Source of the DNA: Acidobacteria bacterium Mor1
GTDB lineage: Bacteria > Acidobacteriota > Polarisedimenticolia > Polarisedimenticolales > Polarisedimenticolaceae
Length of the DNA stretch: 64,000 nucleotides
Direction: 5' to 3'
Assembly: GCA_001664505.1 (NCBI GenBank)
Contig: CP011806.1
Location: forward strand, 3,048,378 to 3,112,377
The position numbers and the translations under genes were made by a program. Position 1 is the stretch's first letter; every line of letters begins with the position of its first letter. Below are positions 25,401 to 33,933 of the stretch, in pieces. The notes below the pieces were generated by a model, which saw only the letters and a program-made list of their open reading frames with translations, made no database searches and was not told the origin of the DNA.

Positions 25401-25946
25401 TCAGAAAGTTACCGAGTATGCAGCGCCGAGGTTGTCGGTATCCACCCAGACCAGCGACAGCACGTGGGAACCGCCGAGTTGCGCGTCCAACGTCGGGTGC
25501 ACCCGCTTGCCGTCGTAGATCACCGTACTGCTGAACCTCGGACCGAAGGTCGCGCGGACGCCGCCGATGGCGGTCCACTCGGCGTCGAACTCCCCGTAGG
25601 CCGCACCGACGTAGGGCGCGATCGGCAGGCCGTAGTTGTCCAGACTCTTGCTGAAGGTGAAGAAGTAGGCCTGCCCGTCGTCGGTACCGATCCGGTCGGA
25701 GCTGGTGCCGAAGATCAGCGCCGGGCGGCGCCCGGTCTCGGTCATCGCCACCCAGTTGAGCAGCGGACCGACTTCGTCGACCTTGGAGTTGTATTCAACC
25801 CCGAGACGCAGCCGCGGCAGCACCCGGTAGGTAAGCGTCTGGCGCGACCGCGCCCGGTCGACCTCACCGTCGACGAAGCGGGTGCTGAACGCCCATCGCT
25901 GCGAACCCGTCTCGGCGGTCCCCCGGACCGCCCGGCCTTCGCCGGG
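25401..25946 (-). CDS. barrel-like protein of unknown function, start unresolved (possible frameshift)
   Basis: The frame is open from a TGA at 25947-25949 down to the stop at 25401. Coding-like sequence (QRWAFSTRFVDGEVDRARS...) is already present near residue 15 of that open stretch. There is no ATG, GTG or TTG in frame until GTG 25823, which has no ribosome site and would remove about 40 sensible residues. A GTG immediately upstream (in GTGACCCGG) is in another frame, and a run of five C lies at 25920-25924. So a one-base error or true frameshift, or a rare start codon, is likely. The chain alternates aromatic and charged residues (VGAAYGEF, SSTVIYDGKRVHP) and ends AAYSVTF, suggesting an outer-membrane or secreted beta protein. 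The family is not recognised. Confidence 0.55.
   Translation of the reverse strand, partial: PGEGRAVRGTAETGSQRWAFSTRFVDGEVDRARSRQTLTYRVLPRLRLGVEYNSKVDEVGPLLNWVAMTETGRRPALIFGTSSDRIGTDDGQAYFFTFSKSLDNYGLPIAPYVGAAYGEFDAEWTAIGGVRATFGPRFSSTVIYDGKRVHPTLDAQLGGSHVLSLVWVDTDNLGAAYSVTF
25914..25946 (-). repeat. two adjacent GC hairpins between TlpA-like gene and next ORF
   Basis: GGCGGTCC (25914-25921) pairs with GGACCGCC (25925-25932), loop CCC. CCCGGC (25931-25936) pairs with GCCGGG (25941-25946), loop CTTC. No T-run follows on either strand. They overlap the C-run where the frame of the downstream ORF seems to break. Confidence 0.7.
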
Positions 25947-25955
25947 TCACAACGG

Positions 25956-26672
25956 TCAGCTGGGGACCCGTGAGTCGATCGCAGGCCGGTGCTGATGACC
26001 CTCGGCATGGTCATGATCCCCACGCATCTGGGCAATCTCGACTGTCGGATCGGGGCGGCCGGCCCGCAGGCCGAGCAGCGAATCGAGCTCCTGACGCAAC
26101 CGCTTCGGTTTGATCACTCCGGGGAAACGGGCCACCACGTGGCCGTGTTCGTCGAGCAGGACCGTACCCGGCAGGAGCGGCAACAGGCCGACGTCCTTCA
26201 TCTGGCCGGTGTCGGCGCCGAGCATGATCGGGAAGTTGATCCCGAGTTTCTCGACGAAGGCGAGAACGTCGTCCCGCTGATCCGCCGCGTTGGCCGCTGC
26301 GCCGATGAACTCGACACCGTAGGGCGCGTAGCGGTCGTGCAGTTCGATCAGGTCGGGCATCTCGGTGATGCAGGGCTTGCACCAGGTGGCCCAGAAGTTG
26401 ACCACGACCGGGCGGCCTCGATGCGCCGCCAGCTCGGCAGAGCGGCCCCGAAGATCCGTCCAGGTCAGTGATACCGGCGGCGTTGCGTGGTCGACGTCGA
26501 CGGCTCCCTGCTCGCCCGCATCTCCCGGCTTGGCGCAACAGTCATCCTTGACCTCGACGGTCTTCTCTTCCTTCGGCTGCTCGCAACAGTCCTTGCCGGC
26601 GTGCGCCGGCTGGGCACCGCCCGGCGCCCAGCAAAGAGCTGCCGTCAACAAGGTCGCTCGAAAAAACCGCAC
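25956..26672 (-). CDS. TlpA/ResA-like periplasmic thioredoxin
   Basis: The protein is 238 aa from GTG 26672, which follows GGAGGG by 4 nt and starts directly on a signal peptide (VRFFRATLLTAALCWAP...AHAG). The thioredoxin fold carries the redox motif FWATWCKPCITEMPDL and the cis-Pro region LPLLPGTVLLDEHG. Family members reduce periplasmic disulfides, for example in cytochrome c maturation. Before the fold, a linker has two CC pairs (DCCEQ and DCCAKPG), which might bind metal. The tail is His-rich (GDHDHAEGHQH), also metal-prone. An earlier in-frame start at 26759 would add an unlikely N-terminus. Confidence 0.88.
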   Translation of the reverse strand: MRFFRATLLTAALCWAPGGAQPAHAGKDCCEQPKEEKTVEVKDDCCAKPGDAGEQGAVDVDHATPPVSLTWTDLRGRSAELAAHRGRPVVVNFWATWCKPCITEMPDLIELHDRYAPYGVEFIGAAANAADQRDDVLAFVEKLGINFPIMLGADTGQMKDVGLLPLLPGTVLLDEHGHVVARFPGVIKPKRLRQELDSLLGLRAGRPDPTVEIAQMRGDHDHAEGHQHRPAIDSRVPS

Positions 26673-26801
26673 CCGTCCCTCCGCCGTTCCGAGCCTGAAG
26701 CCCGGAGGAAGAGAAATGATACGGCCAACGACGCAGAATCGCACTCGGCGACGGAGCATTGCCCCAGGGCGCCGGCGTCGTAAAAGAGAGAGAAACGGTC
26801 T

Positions 26802-28073
26802 TCAGGGACAGGGAGCCGGGTTGCCGCGGGGGGCCCCGTCACTGCCGAACCCGGGATCGGATTCCTGCCCCGCGGACTGCAGGGTGACCAGGTAGTAAAC
26901 ACCCTCCCCCGCGCCCGGAAGGTATGGGTCCGCCTGGAAGGGCTGCAGCAGATCGCAGAAACGATCCGCGCCGGCGCCGTCGGGTTCCTGGGTCAGAGCC
27001 GAGGCACCCTCGCTGCGTAGCCGCCCCAGGTCGCCGCGGTAGAGATTGAAGCTGTCCGCGGTTAGCTCGTCCTGCCAGTTCACCATGTCGCGCAATACCG
27101 ACTCGAGCAGCGGCCGGCCGTCGTCGAGATCGCAGCCATCCCCTTCGCCGTCGGCGTCGAAGTCGGCCTGGGTACTGTTGCGGGTCGACGGGCAGTTGTC
27201 GCAGGGATCGCCGCGGCCGTCTAGATCGCCGTCGAGCTGGCCCGGGTCCGGCAACGCAGGACAGGTGTCGCTGCCGTCGAAGAGCCCGTCGCCGTCGGAG
27301 TCGGCGTGGAGCCGGTCGGTGCCCTCGGCCGCTTCGTCGACGTTGAACAGACCGTCTCCGTCGGGGTCGCCGGTGGGTGCGGGTGGATCGTCGACGCTGA
27401 TCAAGCGAATCGTCAGCAGCCCGACCGGCACCTGCGGCGGCGACGGGGCCAGCGGAGGCGTATCAATCAGGGTGATCGGTTGTGGCGGCTGTGAGTCTGC
27501 GTTGATGGCGACGAAGGTGGTGCCGTCGTCGGTGCCGGCGTCATAGGCCAGCAGCGGAATCTCGATCAAGGCACGCCAGTTGCCGCCGCTACGCAACTCG
27601 AGATCGTGGACGCCGACGAACCAGTCCGGGCTCGGGGCGAGCATCGAAACCCAGGTGAAGCGGTCGAACCGATCGCTGGCGATGAAACGCCCCGAGGTGC
27701 GGGCCGGCGAGAAGATGAACTGGCCGCGAGTCGGGGTCGCCGAGGACAGGCCCGCAAGCGCCGCACCGGCGAACTCCTCCTCGAGAATGATCGTCAGGCC
27801 CTGCTCCGACATCTGCTCGATGCCCTTGGACGCCAGCGCTCCCGGCTCCCAGAAGGTCACCGCCGCGTCGTGCACCACGCCGATGGCCGGACTGAAATGG
27901 GCGTCGGGCGGGTAATCGTCGGGGTGGGTCTCGGCGGTCCAGGTCGCGTCGAAGATGAACTCGTAGTTGGCTTCCGAGGCCTGGGCGGGCGCAATCGATA
28001 CCGAAAACAGCCCAAAAACTGCCAGGATGGCGCAAACAAAGCCTCGTCGTCTCCCGGACACGCAGATTTCCAT
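26802..28073 (-). CDS. secreted spondin-domain protein with thrombospondin type-3 repeats
   Basis: The protein is 423 aa from ATG 28073 (GGAGGG 7 nt upstream). A signal peptide (AILAVFGLFSVSIAPAQA) leads to a spondin_N-like domain at residues about 30-220: YEFIFDATWTAETHPDDYPP, HFSPAIGVVHDA, ALASKGIEQMSEQG. Residues about 240-320 are Asp-rich thrombospondin type-3 calcium repeats (DPDGDGLFNVDEA, DSDGDGLFDGSDTCP, DLDGRGDPCDNCPS, DADGEGDGCDLDDG). The C-terminal 100 residues are unrecognised. Spondin domains mediate adhesion in animals; bacterial roles are largely unknown. It is probably extracellular or surface-bound and Ca2+-stabilised. Confidence 0.85.
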   Translation of the reverse strand: MEICVSGRRRGFVCAILAVFGLFSVSIAPAQASEANYEFIFDATWTAETHPDDYPPDAHFSPAIGVVHDAAVTFWEPGALASKGIEQMSEQGLTIILEEEFAGAALAGLSSATPTRGQFIFSPARTSGRFIASDRFDRFTWVSMLAPSPDWFVGVHDLELRSGGNWRALIEIPLLAYDAGTDDGTTFVAINADSQPPQPITLIDTPPLAPSPPQVPVGLLTIRLISVDDPPAPTGDPDGDGLFNVDEAAEGTDRLHADSDGDGLFDGSDTCPALPDPGQLDGDLDGRGDPCDNCPSTRNSTQADFDADGEGDGCDLDDGRPLLESVLRDMVNWQDELTADSFNLYRGDLGRLRSEGASALTQEPDGAGADRFCDLLQPFQADPYLPGAGEGVYYLVTLQSAGQESDPGFGSDGAPRGNPAPCP

Positions 28074-28131
28074 CGACGATCCCTCCGCGTTTGCCAACAG
28101 CCGGGGCCCTGCTCCTATTCCGAGTCCCGGG

Positions 28132-28833
28132 CTAGCGCAGGAGTTCGCTCAGGTCGGCCACCGGCAGCACCTCCCTCGGCTCCTGGCCCCGGCGGAACAG
28201 CCGGGCGCCCGTCGAACCGCGCAGTTCGACCCGGTCCCCCTCGACCCGCAGCATCGCTCCCTCACGCAAACCGACCACGGTGCGGTCGTTTTCCTCGAGG
28301 AACTCCTCGATCCGCTGCTGCCGGGTCTCGCCCATGTGCTTCGAACCGGGATCGGGGTCGAGGTAGTGGGGATTGATGTTGAAGGGCACCAGCTGCAGCG
28401 CGTCGAAACTCGGCGGCTGCACGATCGGCATGTCGTTGGTCGTGCGGATGCTCCAGGTGGCGACGTTGGTGCCGGCGCTGCTGCCCATGTAGGGCGCGCC
28501 ACCTTCGACCCGTTTGCGGATCGTCTCGACCAGATCGTTGTCGTAGAGGGTCTTGAGCAAGCGGAAGGTGTTGCCCCCGCCGGTGAAGAATGCGTCCGCT
28601 TCGGCGGCCGCCTGCCTCGGGTCGGCCGCGGCGTGAATCGACGAGCAGTCGTAGCCCATCTTCCGATAGCGCTCGATGGCGGTCCGGGCGTAGGCGTCCC
28701 GGTCGTAGAGGGCGTAGGGAATGAACAGCACCCGGCGGCCCTCGCCGAGAAAGTCGCGGATCTCCTCTTCACAGTGGTCGAGGTAGCCGCCCCCGTAAAG
28801 GGTCGAGTTGCTGATCAGCAGCAAGCGCTTCAT
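28132..28833 (-). CDS. pepE: PepE, peptidase E (alpha-aspartyl dipeptidase, S51)
   Basis: The enzyme hydrolyses Asp-Xaa dipeptides in the cytoplasm. The 233-aa length fits E. coli PepE (229). Its N-terminus (MKRLLLISNSTLYGGGYLDH) matches the family. The FFTGGGNTFRL block and the nucleophile elbow MGSSAGTNV with Ser119 are visible, as are NINPHYLDPDP and HMGETRQQRI. The second of two ATGs was preferred because GGAGG lies 4 nt before it and only 1 nt before the first. It is divergent from the HAD gene with 37 nt between. Confidence 0.95.
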   Translation of the reverse strand: MKRLLLISNSTLYGGGYLDHCEEEIRDFLGEGRRVLFIPYALYDRDAYARTAIERYRKMGYDCSSIHAAADPRQAAAEADAFFTGGGNTFRLLKTLYDNDLVETIRKRVEGGAPYMGSSAGTNVATWSIRTTNDMPIVQPPSFDALQLVPFNINPHYLDPDPGSKHMGETRQQRIEEFLEENDRTVVGLREGAMLRVEGDRVELRGSTGARLFRRGQEPREVLPVADLSELLR

Positions 28834-28870
28834 CATGCCTCCGCCCGGTTCGCATCTCCGGAGAATCCCA

Positions 28871-29602
28871 ATGGTAACTCGCGCTCCACGTTATCAGGCG
28901 GTCCTGCTCGACGCCGGAGGCACCCTGGTCGGCCCCCGGGGCAGCTACGGCGCCGTCTACGCCGCGGCCCTCGCGGCGGTGGGGATCGACCGGCCCGCCG
29001 AGGATTTCGAGCGGGCCATCCGCAAGACGATGGTTGCCATGGAGTCGGAGATCCCCCCCGGCGTCGATCGCTTCCGCCACTTCCCCGGCGGTGAGGCGGA
29101 GTTCTGGCTGCGCTTCGCCCGGCGCGCCCTCGGCGAGACCGTCGGTGAACCGGTCGACGGCACCGTCGCCATGGCGGCGCTGGAACATCTTCGTGGAGCC
29201 TTTCGCCGCCGCGAGGCCTGGGAGGTGTTCCCCGACGTGCGGCCGGCGCTGGACGCGCTGCGCGAACTGGGGCTGCGGCTGGCGGTGGTCTCCAACTGGG
29301 ACTCCCGCCTTCCCGAGGTGCTCGAACTGCTGGAGCTGGCACCCTACTTCGAGACCGTCGCGGTGTCCCACACCGAAGGGGTCGAGAAGCCGGCGCCGGG
29401 CCTGTTCCATGTCGCTCTGGAGCGGTTGGGAGTCCCCGCCGACGCGGCGATCCACGTCGGCGATCGGGAGGATCAGGATGTCGCCGGCGCCCGGGCCGCA
29501 GGAGTTGAGGTACTTCTACTCGACCGGAGGGCTGACCAGGACGCCGGCGACCGCATCAGCGATCTCTCGGGACTCGTGCGCCACGTGCAGGCCACGCGCT
29601 GA
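28871..29602 (+). CDS. HAD-superfamily hydrolase (HAD-IA, phosphatase-like)
   Basis: This 243-aa phosphotransferase-fold protein has motif I AVLLDAGGTLVG, where the first Asp is the nucleophile; DAGGT in place of DxDGT is typical of HDHD3-like members. Motif II is AVVSNWDSRL, motif III VEKPAPGLFHVAL, and motif IV VGDREDQDVAGARAAG. A helical cap lies between motifs I and II. The substrate is unknown. ATG 28871 has GGAG 8 nt upstream, and the alternative upstream start would overlap pepE. Confidence 0.9.
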   Translation: MVTRAPRYQAVLLDAGGTLVGPRGSYGAVYAAALAAVGIDRPAEDFERAIRKTMVAMESEIPPGVDRFRHFPGGEAEFWLRFARRALGETVGEPVDGTVAMAALEHLRGAFRRREAWEVFPDVRPALDALRELGLRLAVVSNWDSRLPEVLELLELAPYFETVAVSHTEGVEKPAPGLFHVALERLGVPADAAIHVGDREDQDVAGARAAGVEVLLLDRRADQDAGDRISDLSGLVRHVQATR

Positions 29603-29609
29603 AGGCGAA

Positions 29610-31163
29610 TCAGGGCGGCCCTTCACCGCCGTCGTCAACACAGACCACGCTGTAGTAGCGGTCGGGCAACCCCGCCGCCATGGCATCTCGGAAGGTGTTG
29701 CCCGGCCCGTCGCTCAGCAGCGTCCAGCTGCCCGAATCGAGTTCGGGAAAGCCGGCGGCGTAGACCCGGTAGGAATCGGCCTCTGGCAGGGTTCCCCAAC
29801 TCAACAGGATGTCGTCGACATCGCGGGTCAGCTGCAGGTCGCGGATGAAGCCGCAGTCCGCCTGGGGCAACGGAGTCGGATCGATCGGGGCACCGGCCCG
29901 GGCCACCAGGTCCGCAACCAGGGTCAGGTCGCCGCTGTCCGAACACAACGGGTAGAGCTGCATGCCCACCTCGATCGGCGTCAGATTGGAGTCGAGGGTA
30001 TCCAGCAGCGTGAAGCCGTAGGCCCCGTAGGCCGCATCGTCCTCGTCGCCGTACCCGGTCTTGCCCGGCACGGTGTCGTCGTAGGACGCGTCGTCCCGGT
30101 AGAAGAACTCCCGCGTGGCGTAGAGCGGCGAGAGGGGCACGTCGAACAGGGTCACCGAACCACCTGCGGGAGTTCGCGTCAGCACCCAGTCGACCCATTC
30201 CGCACCGATCGCCCCGTCGGGGATCCCGTCCACCGCAACACCCGAAAGATCCTGTGAGGTGACCAGGACGCTGCCGTTGATCGGAAGACCGTCGAAGTAG
30301 ACCGACGTCGACTCCAACTCGTGCACCCGCAGGTTGATGCGGCGGTGCCAGGCGTGGCGGTAGACGATGTCGTGGTGAACCGTGTTGACGCCGCTCCTCG
30401 CGCCGCGAACGTAGCGGATCGCTCGGACCGGCCCGACCTTGCCGCCCAGGTAGGTCGACGTCAGGTTCCAGTCCTCCTCGTCCTGAAACACACCGGGGAA
30501 GGGAGTGACCCGTCCCTTGAAGCGATCGATCAGATCCCCTCCGGTTCCGCAGGGCGCCGAGACCCGCAGTCCGCCGAGAATCCAGCGATCGTCGTACTCG
30601 ATCAGGAACGACTCGCCGGCGGCATCTCCGTCGACGGTGGTGTCCCACACGACGTACTGGCTCGTGCTCTCCGGCAGGGAAGAACCGACGAACAGGTACA
30701 GGTAGCGGTCGGGCTCCGGATCGTCGAGCCGTGGATCCTGGGCCCGAATCTCGAACCGGAGCGGCTCTGCGCCGGTGGGCCAGACGGCCCCCGGTGGCGC
30801 CTGCCCACCGGCGTCTCCAAAGTAGAAGACCAATTCATCGTCGGCGTCGAGGGTTCCGTCCTCGTCACCGAATACGTCGTACATCGCTTCGGAAAACTCG
30901 GTCGGCTCGCCGGCATCGAACACCTTGACCAGCCGTTCGTCCAGCTGAAACGGAACGGGCACGAAGCCCTGAGGCGGGCCGTCGAAACGATAGAGACGCA
31001 GCTCCGAAAGATCGCGCCCCATGAGTTCGGGAAGCATCGCGCCGCTCAGAACCACCGGGTCGTCGTCTCGCCCGGTACCGTCTGCTGCGGCCAGGGTGGC
31101 CGCCAGCAGGCCGCATAGAAGCGACGCCGGCAGGATCGCGTCGTTCGATCGCGTGGATCGCAT
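29610..31163 (-). CDS. large secreted protein of unknown function with C-terminal FN3-like region
   Basis: The protein is 517 aa from ATG 31163, behind AGGAGG at 5-nt spacing. The signal peptide is LPASLLCGLLAATLAAADG. The body is acidic and beta-rich (LYRFDGPPQGFVPVPFQLDER, DELVFYFGDAGGQ, YDDRWILGGLRVS). The last ~90 residues resemble an FN3 strand pattern (LTRDVDDILLSWGTLPEADSYRVYAAGFP). I do not recognise the N-terminal family. It is presumably exported to the periplasm or surface. Its 3' end meets the HAD gene 7 nt away, so the two converge without an obvious terminator. Confidence 0.75.
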   Translation of the reverse strand: MRSTRSNDAILPASLLCGLLAATLAAADGTGRDDDPVVLSGAMLPELMGRDLSELRLYRFDGPPQGFVPVPFQLDERLVKVFDAGEPTEFSEAMYDVFGDEDGTLDADDELVFYFGDAGGQAPPGAVWPTGAEPLRFEIRAQDPRLDDPEPDRYLYLFVGSSLPESTSQYVVWDTTVDGDAAGESFLIEYDDRWILGGLRVSAPCGTGGDLIDRFKGRVTPFPGVFQDEEDWNLTSTYLGGKVGPVRAIRYVRGARSGVNTVHHDIVYRHAWHRRINLRVHELESTSVYFDGLPINGSVLVTSQDLSGVAVDGIPDGAIGAEWVDWVLTRTPAGGSVTLFDVPLSPLYATREFFYRDDASYDDTVPGKTGYGDEDDAAYGAYGFTLLDTLDSNLTPIEVGMQLYPLCSDSGDLTLVADLVARAGAPIDPTPLPQADCGFIRDLQLTRDVDDILLSWGTLPEADSYRVYAAGFPELDSGSWTLLSDGPGNTFRDAMAAGLPDRYYSVVCVDDGGEGPP

Positions 31164-31264
31164 GGGCACCTCCTATCGAAGGAACCCCCCAATGCCAGCG
31201 AACATACCTCGGCATCGCGCGCCTGAGAGCACGAGTGCCACAAACGACGGATTGTTTGCGTGTG

Positions 31265-31283
31265 GGCCGCGGACGCCGCGGCC
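31265..31283. repeat. 8-bp perfect inverted repeat downstream of thioredoxin gene
   Basis: GGCCGCGG (31265-31272) and CCGCGGCC (31276-31283) pair around ACG, six bases past the stop of the minus-strand thioredoxin gene. No T-run is present, so it could only be a weak 3' boundary. Confidence 0.5.
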
Positions 31284-31288
31284 GCAGG

Positions 31289-32329
31289 CTACGAGCCCAG
31301 CAGCTGCTTGCGCTTGGCTCCCAGATCCTTGTCGAAGTCGATGTTGCCCGAGGTGAAGACCGAGTCGATCTTGCCGCCGGGCCCGACGACCAGGATGGTC
31401 GGCGTCGCGGTGACCTGGAACAGATCGCCCAGGCTCTTGTTGTCATCGATCAGCGTCGGGAAGACGAAGTTCTGGATCTTGCAGTAGTCCTCGGTGCGCT
31501 GCTTCTGCGCTGAGTTCTCGACCCTGGCTGCGGTGATGATGTTGTAGCCGTCGGGGTTTCGCTTCAGCCACTCGTTGATCTCGGGCATGGTCTTCTTGCA
31601 GTGTCCGCAATCGACCGACCAGAAGACCAACACGTTGAGCGCCTTGGGATCGAAGAGCTTGGACCAGCTGGTGCGGGCACCACTCCCCACCATGGCCGCC
31701 TCGAAATCGGGACAGTCCTTGTCGACCATCTCGACAACCGGGTAGTAGGGAGGCATCGGACCGTAGGTTCCGACGTTGCCGGTCTTGGCCGCGCGCGAGA
31801 TCACCCCGGCGATATCCAGGTTGTACTCGACGGTCTGCTTGAGGGCGCCGGCGGCGGCGAGCCGCAGCTTCCCGCTGGAATCGAGGATCGAGATGTTCGG
31901 AACCGTGGCCACCGTCAGCTGCTGCCCGAGCACGAATCCGTCGTCGCGCAACACCGGAACGTCAAGCTTCAGTTCGTTGATCCGGGTCTTGAACGCCGAG
32001 GGGTCGGCATCGGACCGGATGAAGACCAGAGGCAGGAGTGCGACCTTTTCCCGGCCGAGCTTGTCGACCAAGGCGACCAACTCTTGCAGCACCTCCTCGG
32101 AGCGCACGTGGCCGGGAGCCATGTAGTAGAAGACCACCGGCTTCTTGCCGATGTAGTTGACCAGGTTGACCTTGGCCGGGCCCCCGTTCGGGTTGAGGTT
32201 GTCCAGGATCTTGGCCGGGAACAACTCGGCGAAAGCCGCAGCCGGCACACGCTGGGCCGCCGGTTGCTGGGCGAACAGCGGAGCCGCGAGCAGGGCGATC
32301 ATGATGAGCGGAAGGGCGAAACGGTGCAT
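31289..32329 (-). CDS. secreted protein with two thioredoxin-like domains
   Basis: This 346-aa protein has a signal peptide (MHRFALPLIMIALLAAPLFAQQ). The first thioredoxin-like domain (about 45-160) lacks a CxxC (VVFYYMAPGHVRSEEVL). The second (about 205-345) has WSVDCGHCKKTMPEI, with Cys241 and Cys244, and the cis-Pro segment TATPTILVV. Cys208 (DKDCPDF) and Cys265 (DYCKIQ) are also present. It is probably a periplasmic disulfide oxidoreductase, the first domain being structural or a binding site. GGAGAA precedes the ATG. No partner is encoded alongside. Confidence 0.85.
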   Translation of the reverse strand: MHRFALPLIMIALLAAPLFAQQPAAQRVPAAAFAELFPAKILDNLNPNGGPAKVNLVNYIGKKPVVFYYMAPGHVRSEEVLQELVALVDKLGREKVALLPLVFIRSDADPSAFKTRINELKLDVPVLRDDGFVLGQQLTVATVPNISILDSSGKLRLAAAGALKQTVEYNLDIAGVISRAAKTGNVGTYGPMPPYYPVVEMVDKDCPDFEAAMVGSGARTSWSKLFDPKALNVLVFWSVDCGHCKKTMPEINEWLKRNPDGYNIITAARVENSAQKQRTEDYCKIQNFVFPTLIDDNKSLGDLFQVTATPTILVVGPGGKIDSVFTSGNIDFDKDLGAKRKQLLGS

Positions 32330-32404
32330 CGGGCATTCTCCGGCGTTGATCGGGGGCGGTCGGTCCTCGGACAGACCATTATAGGTCAGCGACTTGGGTC
32401 GCGC

Positions 32405-32995
32405 TTACGCCCCGGCCCCGGACCCATCCAGGGAATCCGCGTCCTCCGCCGTATCCACGTCGAAGGCCCCGCCGTCCCAGTCCACCGTGGCTACCCGCGC
32501 CAAATCCCTACGGATCAATGCCTTAGCCCCGGCATCCCCCTGGAGGCTCCGAAGCTCATCGAACAGCTCCGAGCGGAACAGCGCCGGGGCGCCCAGCACC
32601 CGGTCGTAGCGGCAGGCGGCGATGGGGAGCCCGCTGCTTTTACAAGCTTTAGACAAATCGAGCAGCACGCCGGCGGTCAGCCGGGGAAGATCGCAGGGGA
32701 TCAGCAGCACCGCATCGCAGCCGGCCGCAGCCGCGGCGGCGACGCCGGCGGCCACCGAACCCGCCTGCCCCGAACGCCAGGCCTCATGAACGACCGGGCG
32801 AACCTCGAGGCCGGCGACCGCATCAGCCACTCCATCGGCCTCGGCACCGAGCACCAGGAACACCGGCCCGAGGCCGCTGTCGAGGGCGCAAGTCGCGGCG
32901 CGGCGCACCAGACTCACGCCCTCGTGGACGAGCAGCTGCTTGGGCCGGCCGAGGCGGGTCGACCCGCCTGCGGCCAGCACGACCAGCCCGGTCAC
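32405..32995 (-). CDS. MobA-like nucleotidyltransferase (MocA/molybdenum cofactor cytidylyltransferase family)
   Basis: The 196-aa Rossmann-type transferase starts VVLAAGGSTRLGRPKQLL, the NTP-binding signature of the MobA/MocA group. It has WRSGQAGSVAAGV, the metal-site block LLIPCDLPRL and ACRYDRVLGAPALF. Family enzymes couple CTP or GTP to molybdopterin; related enzymes act on other substrates, so the acceptor is not certain. The start is GTG 32995, sharing one base with the hflC stop (TAGTG), so it is translationally coupled to hflKC. The functional link is not obvious. Confidence 0.85.
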   Translation of the reverse strand: MTGLVVLAAGGSTRLGRPKQLLVHEGVSLVRRAATCALDSGLGPVFLVLGAEADGVADAVAGLEVRPVVHEAWRSGQAGSVAAGVAAAAAAGCDAVLLIPCDLPRLTAGVLLDLSKACKSSGLPIAACRYDRVLGAPALFRSELFDELRSLQGDAGAKALIRRDLARVATVDWDGGAFDVDTAEDADSLDGSGAGA

Positions 32996-33933
32996 TACTT
33001 GGACTTGCCCAGGTAGCGCAGGAACTCGCCGTCGGTGCTCAACACCAGCACCGTGTTCTTGTCGATGGCCTCGTCGTAGATCTCCATCGTCTTGAGGAAA
33101 CGATAGAACTCGGGATCCCGGTTGTAGGCCGCGGCGTAGATGTCCGCCGCCTCGGCGTCCGCCTTACCCCGGATTTCCTGGGCCTCGCGATAGGCCTCGG
33201 AGGTGATGCGCTTCAACTCCCGGTCCTTTTGACCGTTGATTCGCGCCGCCTCACCGGCACCCTCGGAGCGGAACTGCTCGGCGATCCGGTTCCGCTCGGA
33301 GATCATGCGGTTGTAGACCTCTTGCCGCACCTGATCGACGTAGTTGATCCGCTTGAAGCGGAAGTCCAGGATCTCGATACCGAGATCGGAGGTGCGCTGC
33401 TGGGAAGCTGCGAGCACCTCGGCCGCCAGCTTGGCCCGGCCGTCGTTGATGTTGTCGACGGTCTCCTGCCCCAGGCTACCCCCTTCTTCACCGCTGGCGA
33501 CGAACTCCCGGTTGCTGTTGCGGACCACCTCGATCAGGTCGTGGTTGGCCACGACGTTGCGGGTCTCACCGTCGAGGATGTCGCTGAGCCGCTGCAACGC
33601 GCCCCGCTCGGTCTGCAGTCGCTTGAAGTACTGCAGCGGATCGGTGATGCGCCAGCGGGCGTAGGTGTCGACGTAGATGAATCGCTTGTCCCGGGTCGGC
33701 ACCTGGTTGGGGTCACCGTCCCACTCGAGGAAGCGCTTCTCGAAGAAGTTCGCCGTATCGAGAAACGGAGCCTTGAAGTGCAGCCCGGGGTTCGTGATCG
33801 GTTCGCCGCGGGGTTCACCGAAGCGGGTGATCACGACCTGCTGGGCTTCATCGACCACATAGATCGCTCCACTGACGACCGCGAGCCCGAGGACGACGAG
33901 AATGACCACGATGATGAGTCCGGCCTGCTTCAT
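32995..33933 (-). CDS. hflC: HflC, SPFH-domain subunit of the HflKC complex
   Basis: This 312-aa protein has one N-terminal membrane helix (GLIIVVILVVLGLAVVSGAIYVV) and a periplasmic SPFH/band-7 domain (VDEAQQVVITRFGEP, IYVDTYARWRITDP). A long helical region (SERNRIAEQFRSEGAGEAARINGQKDREL) and the end ILVLST... follow. HflKC forms a cage that surrounds and modulates the FtsH protease. Length is close to E. coli HflC (334). Its ATG overlaps the hflK stop by 4 nt (ATGA). Confidence 0.95.
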   Translation of the reverse strand: MKQAGLIIVVILVVLGLAVVSGAIYVVDEAQQVVITRFGEPRGEPITNPGLHFKAPFLDTANFFEKRFLEWDGDPNQVPTRDKRFIYVDTYARWRITDPLQYFKRLQTERGALQRLSDILDGETRNVVANHDLIEVVRNSNREFVASGEEGGSLGQETVDNINDGRAKLAAEVLAASQQRTSDLGIEILDFRFKRINYVDQVRQEVYNRMISERNRIAEQFRSEGAGEAARINGQKDRELKRITSEAYREAQEIRGKADAEAADIYAAAYNRDPEFYRFLKTMEIYDEAIDKNTVLVLSTDGEFLRYLGKSK

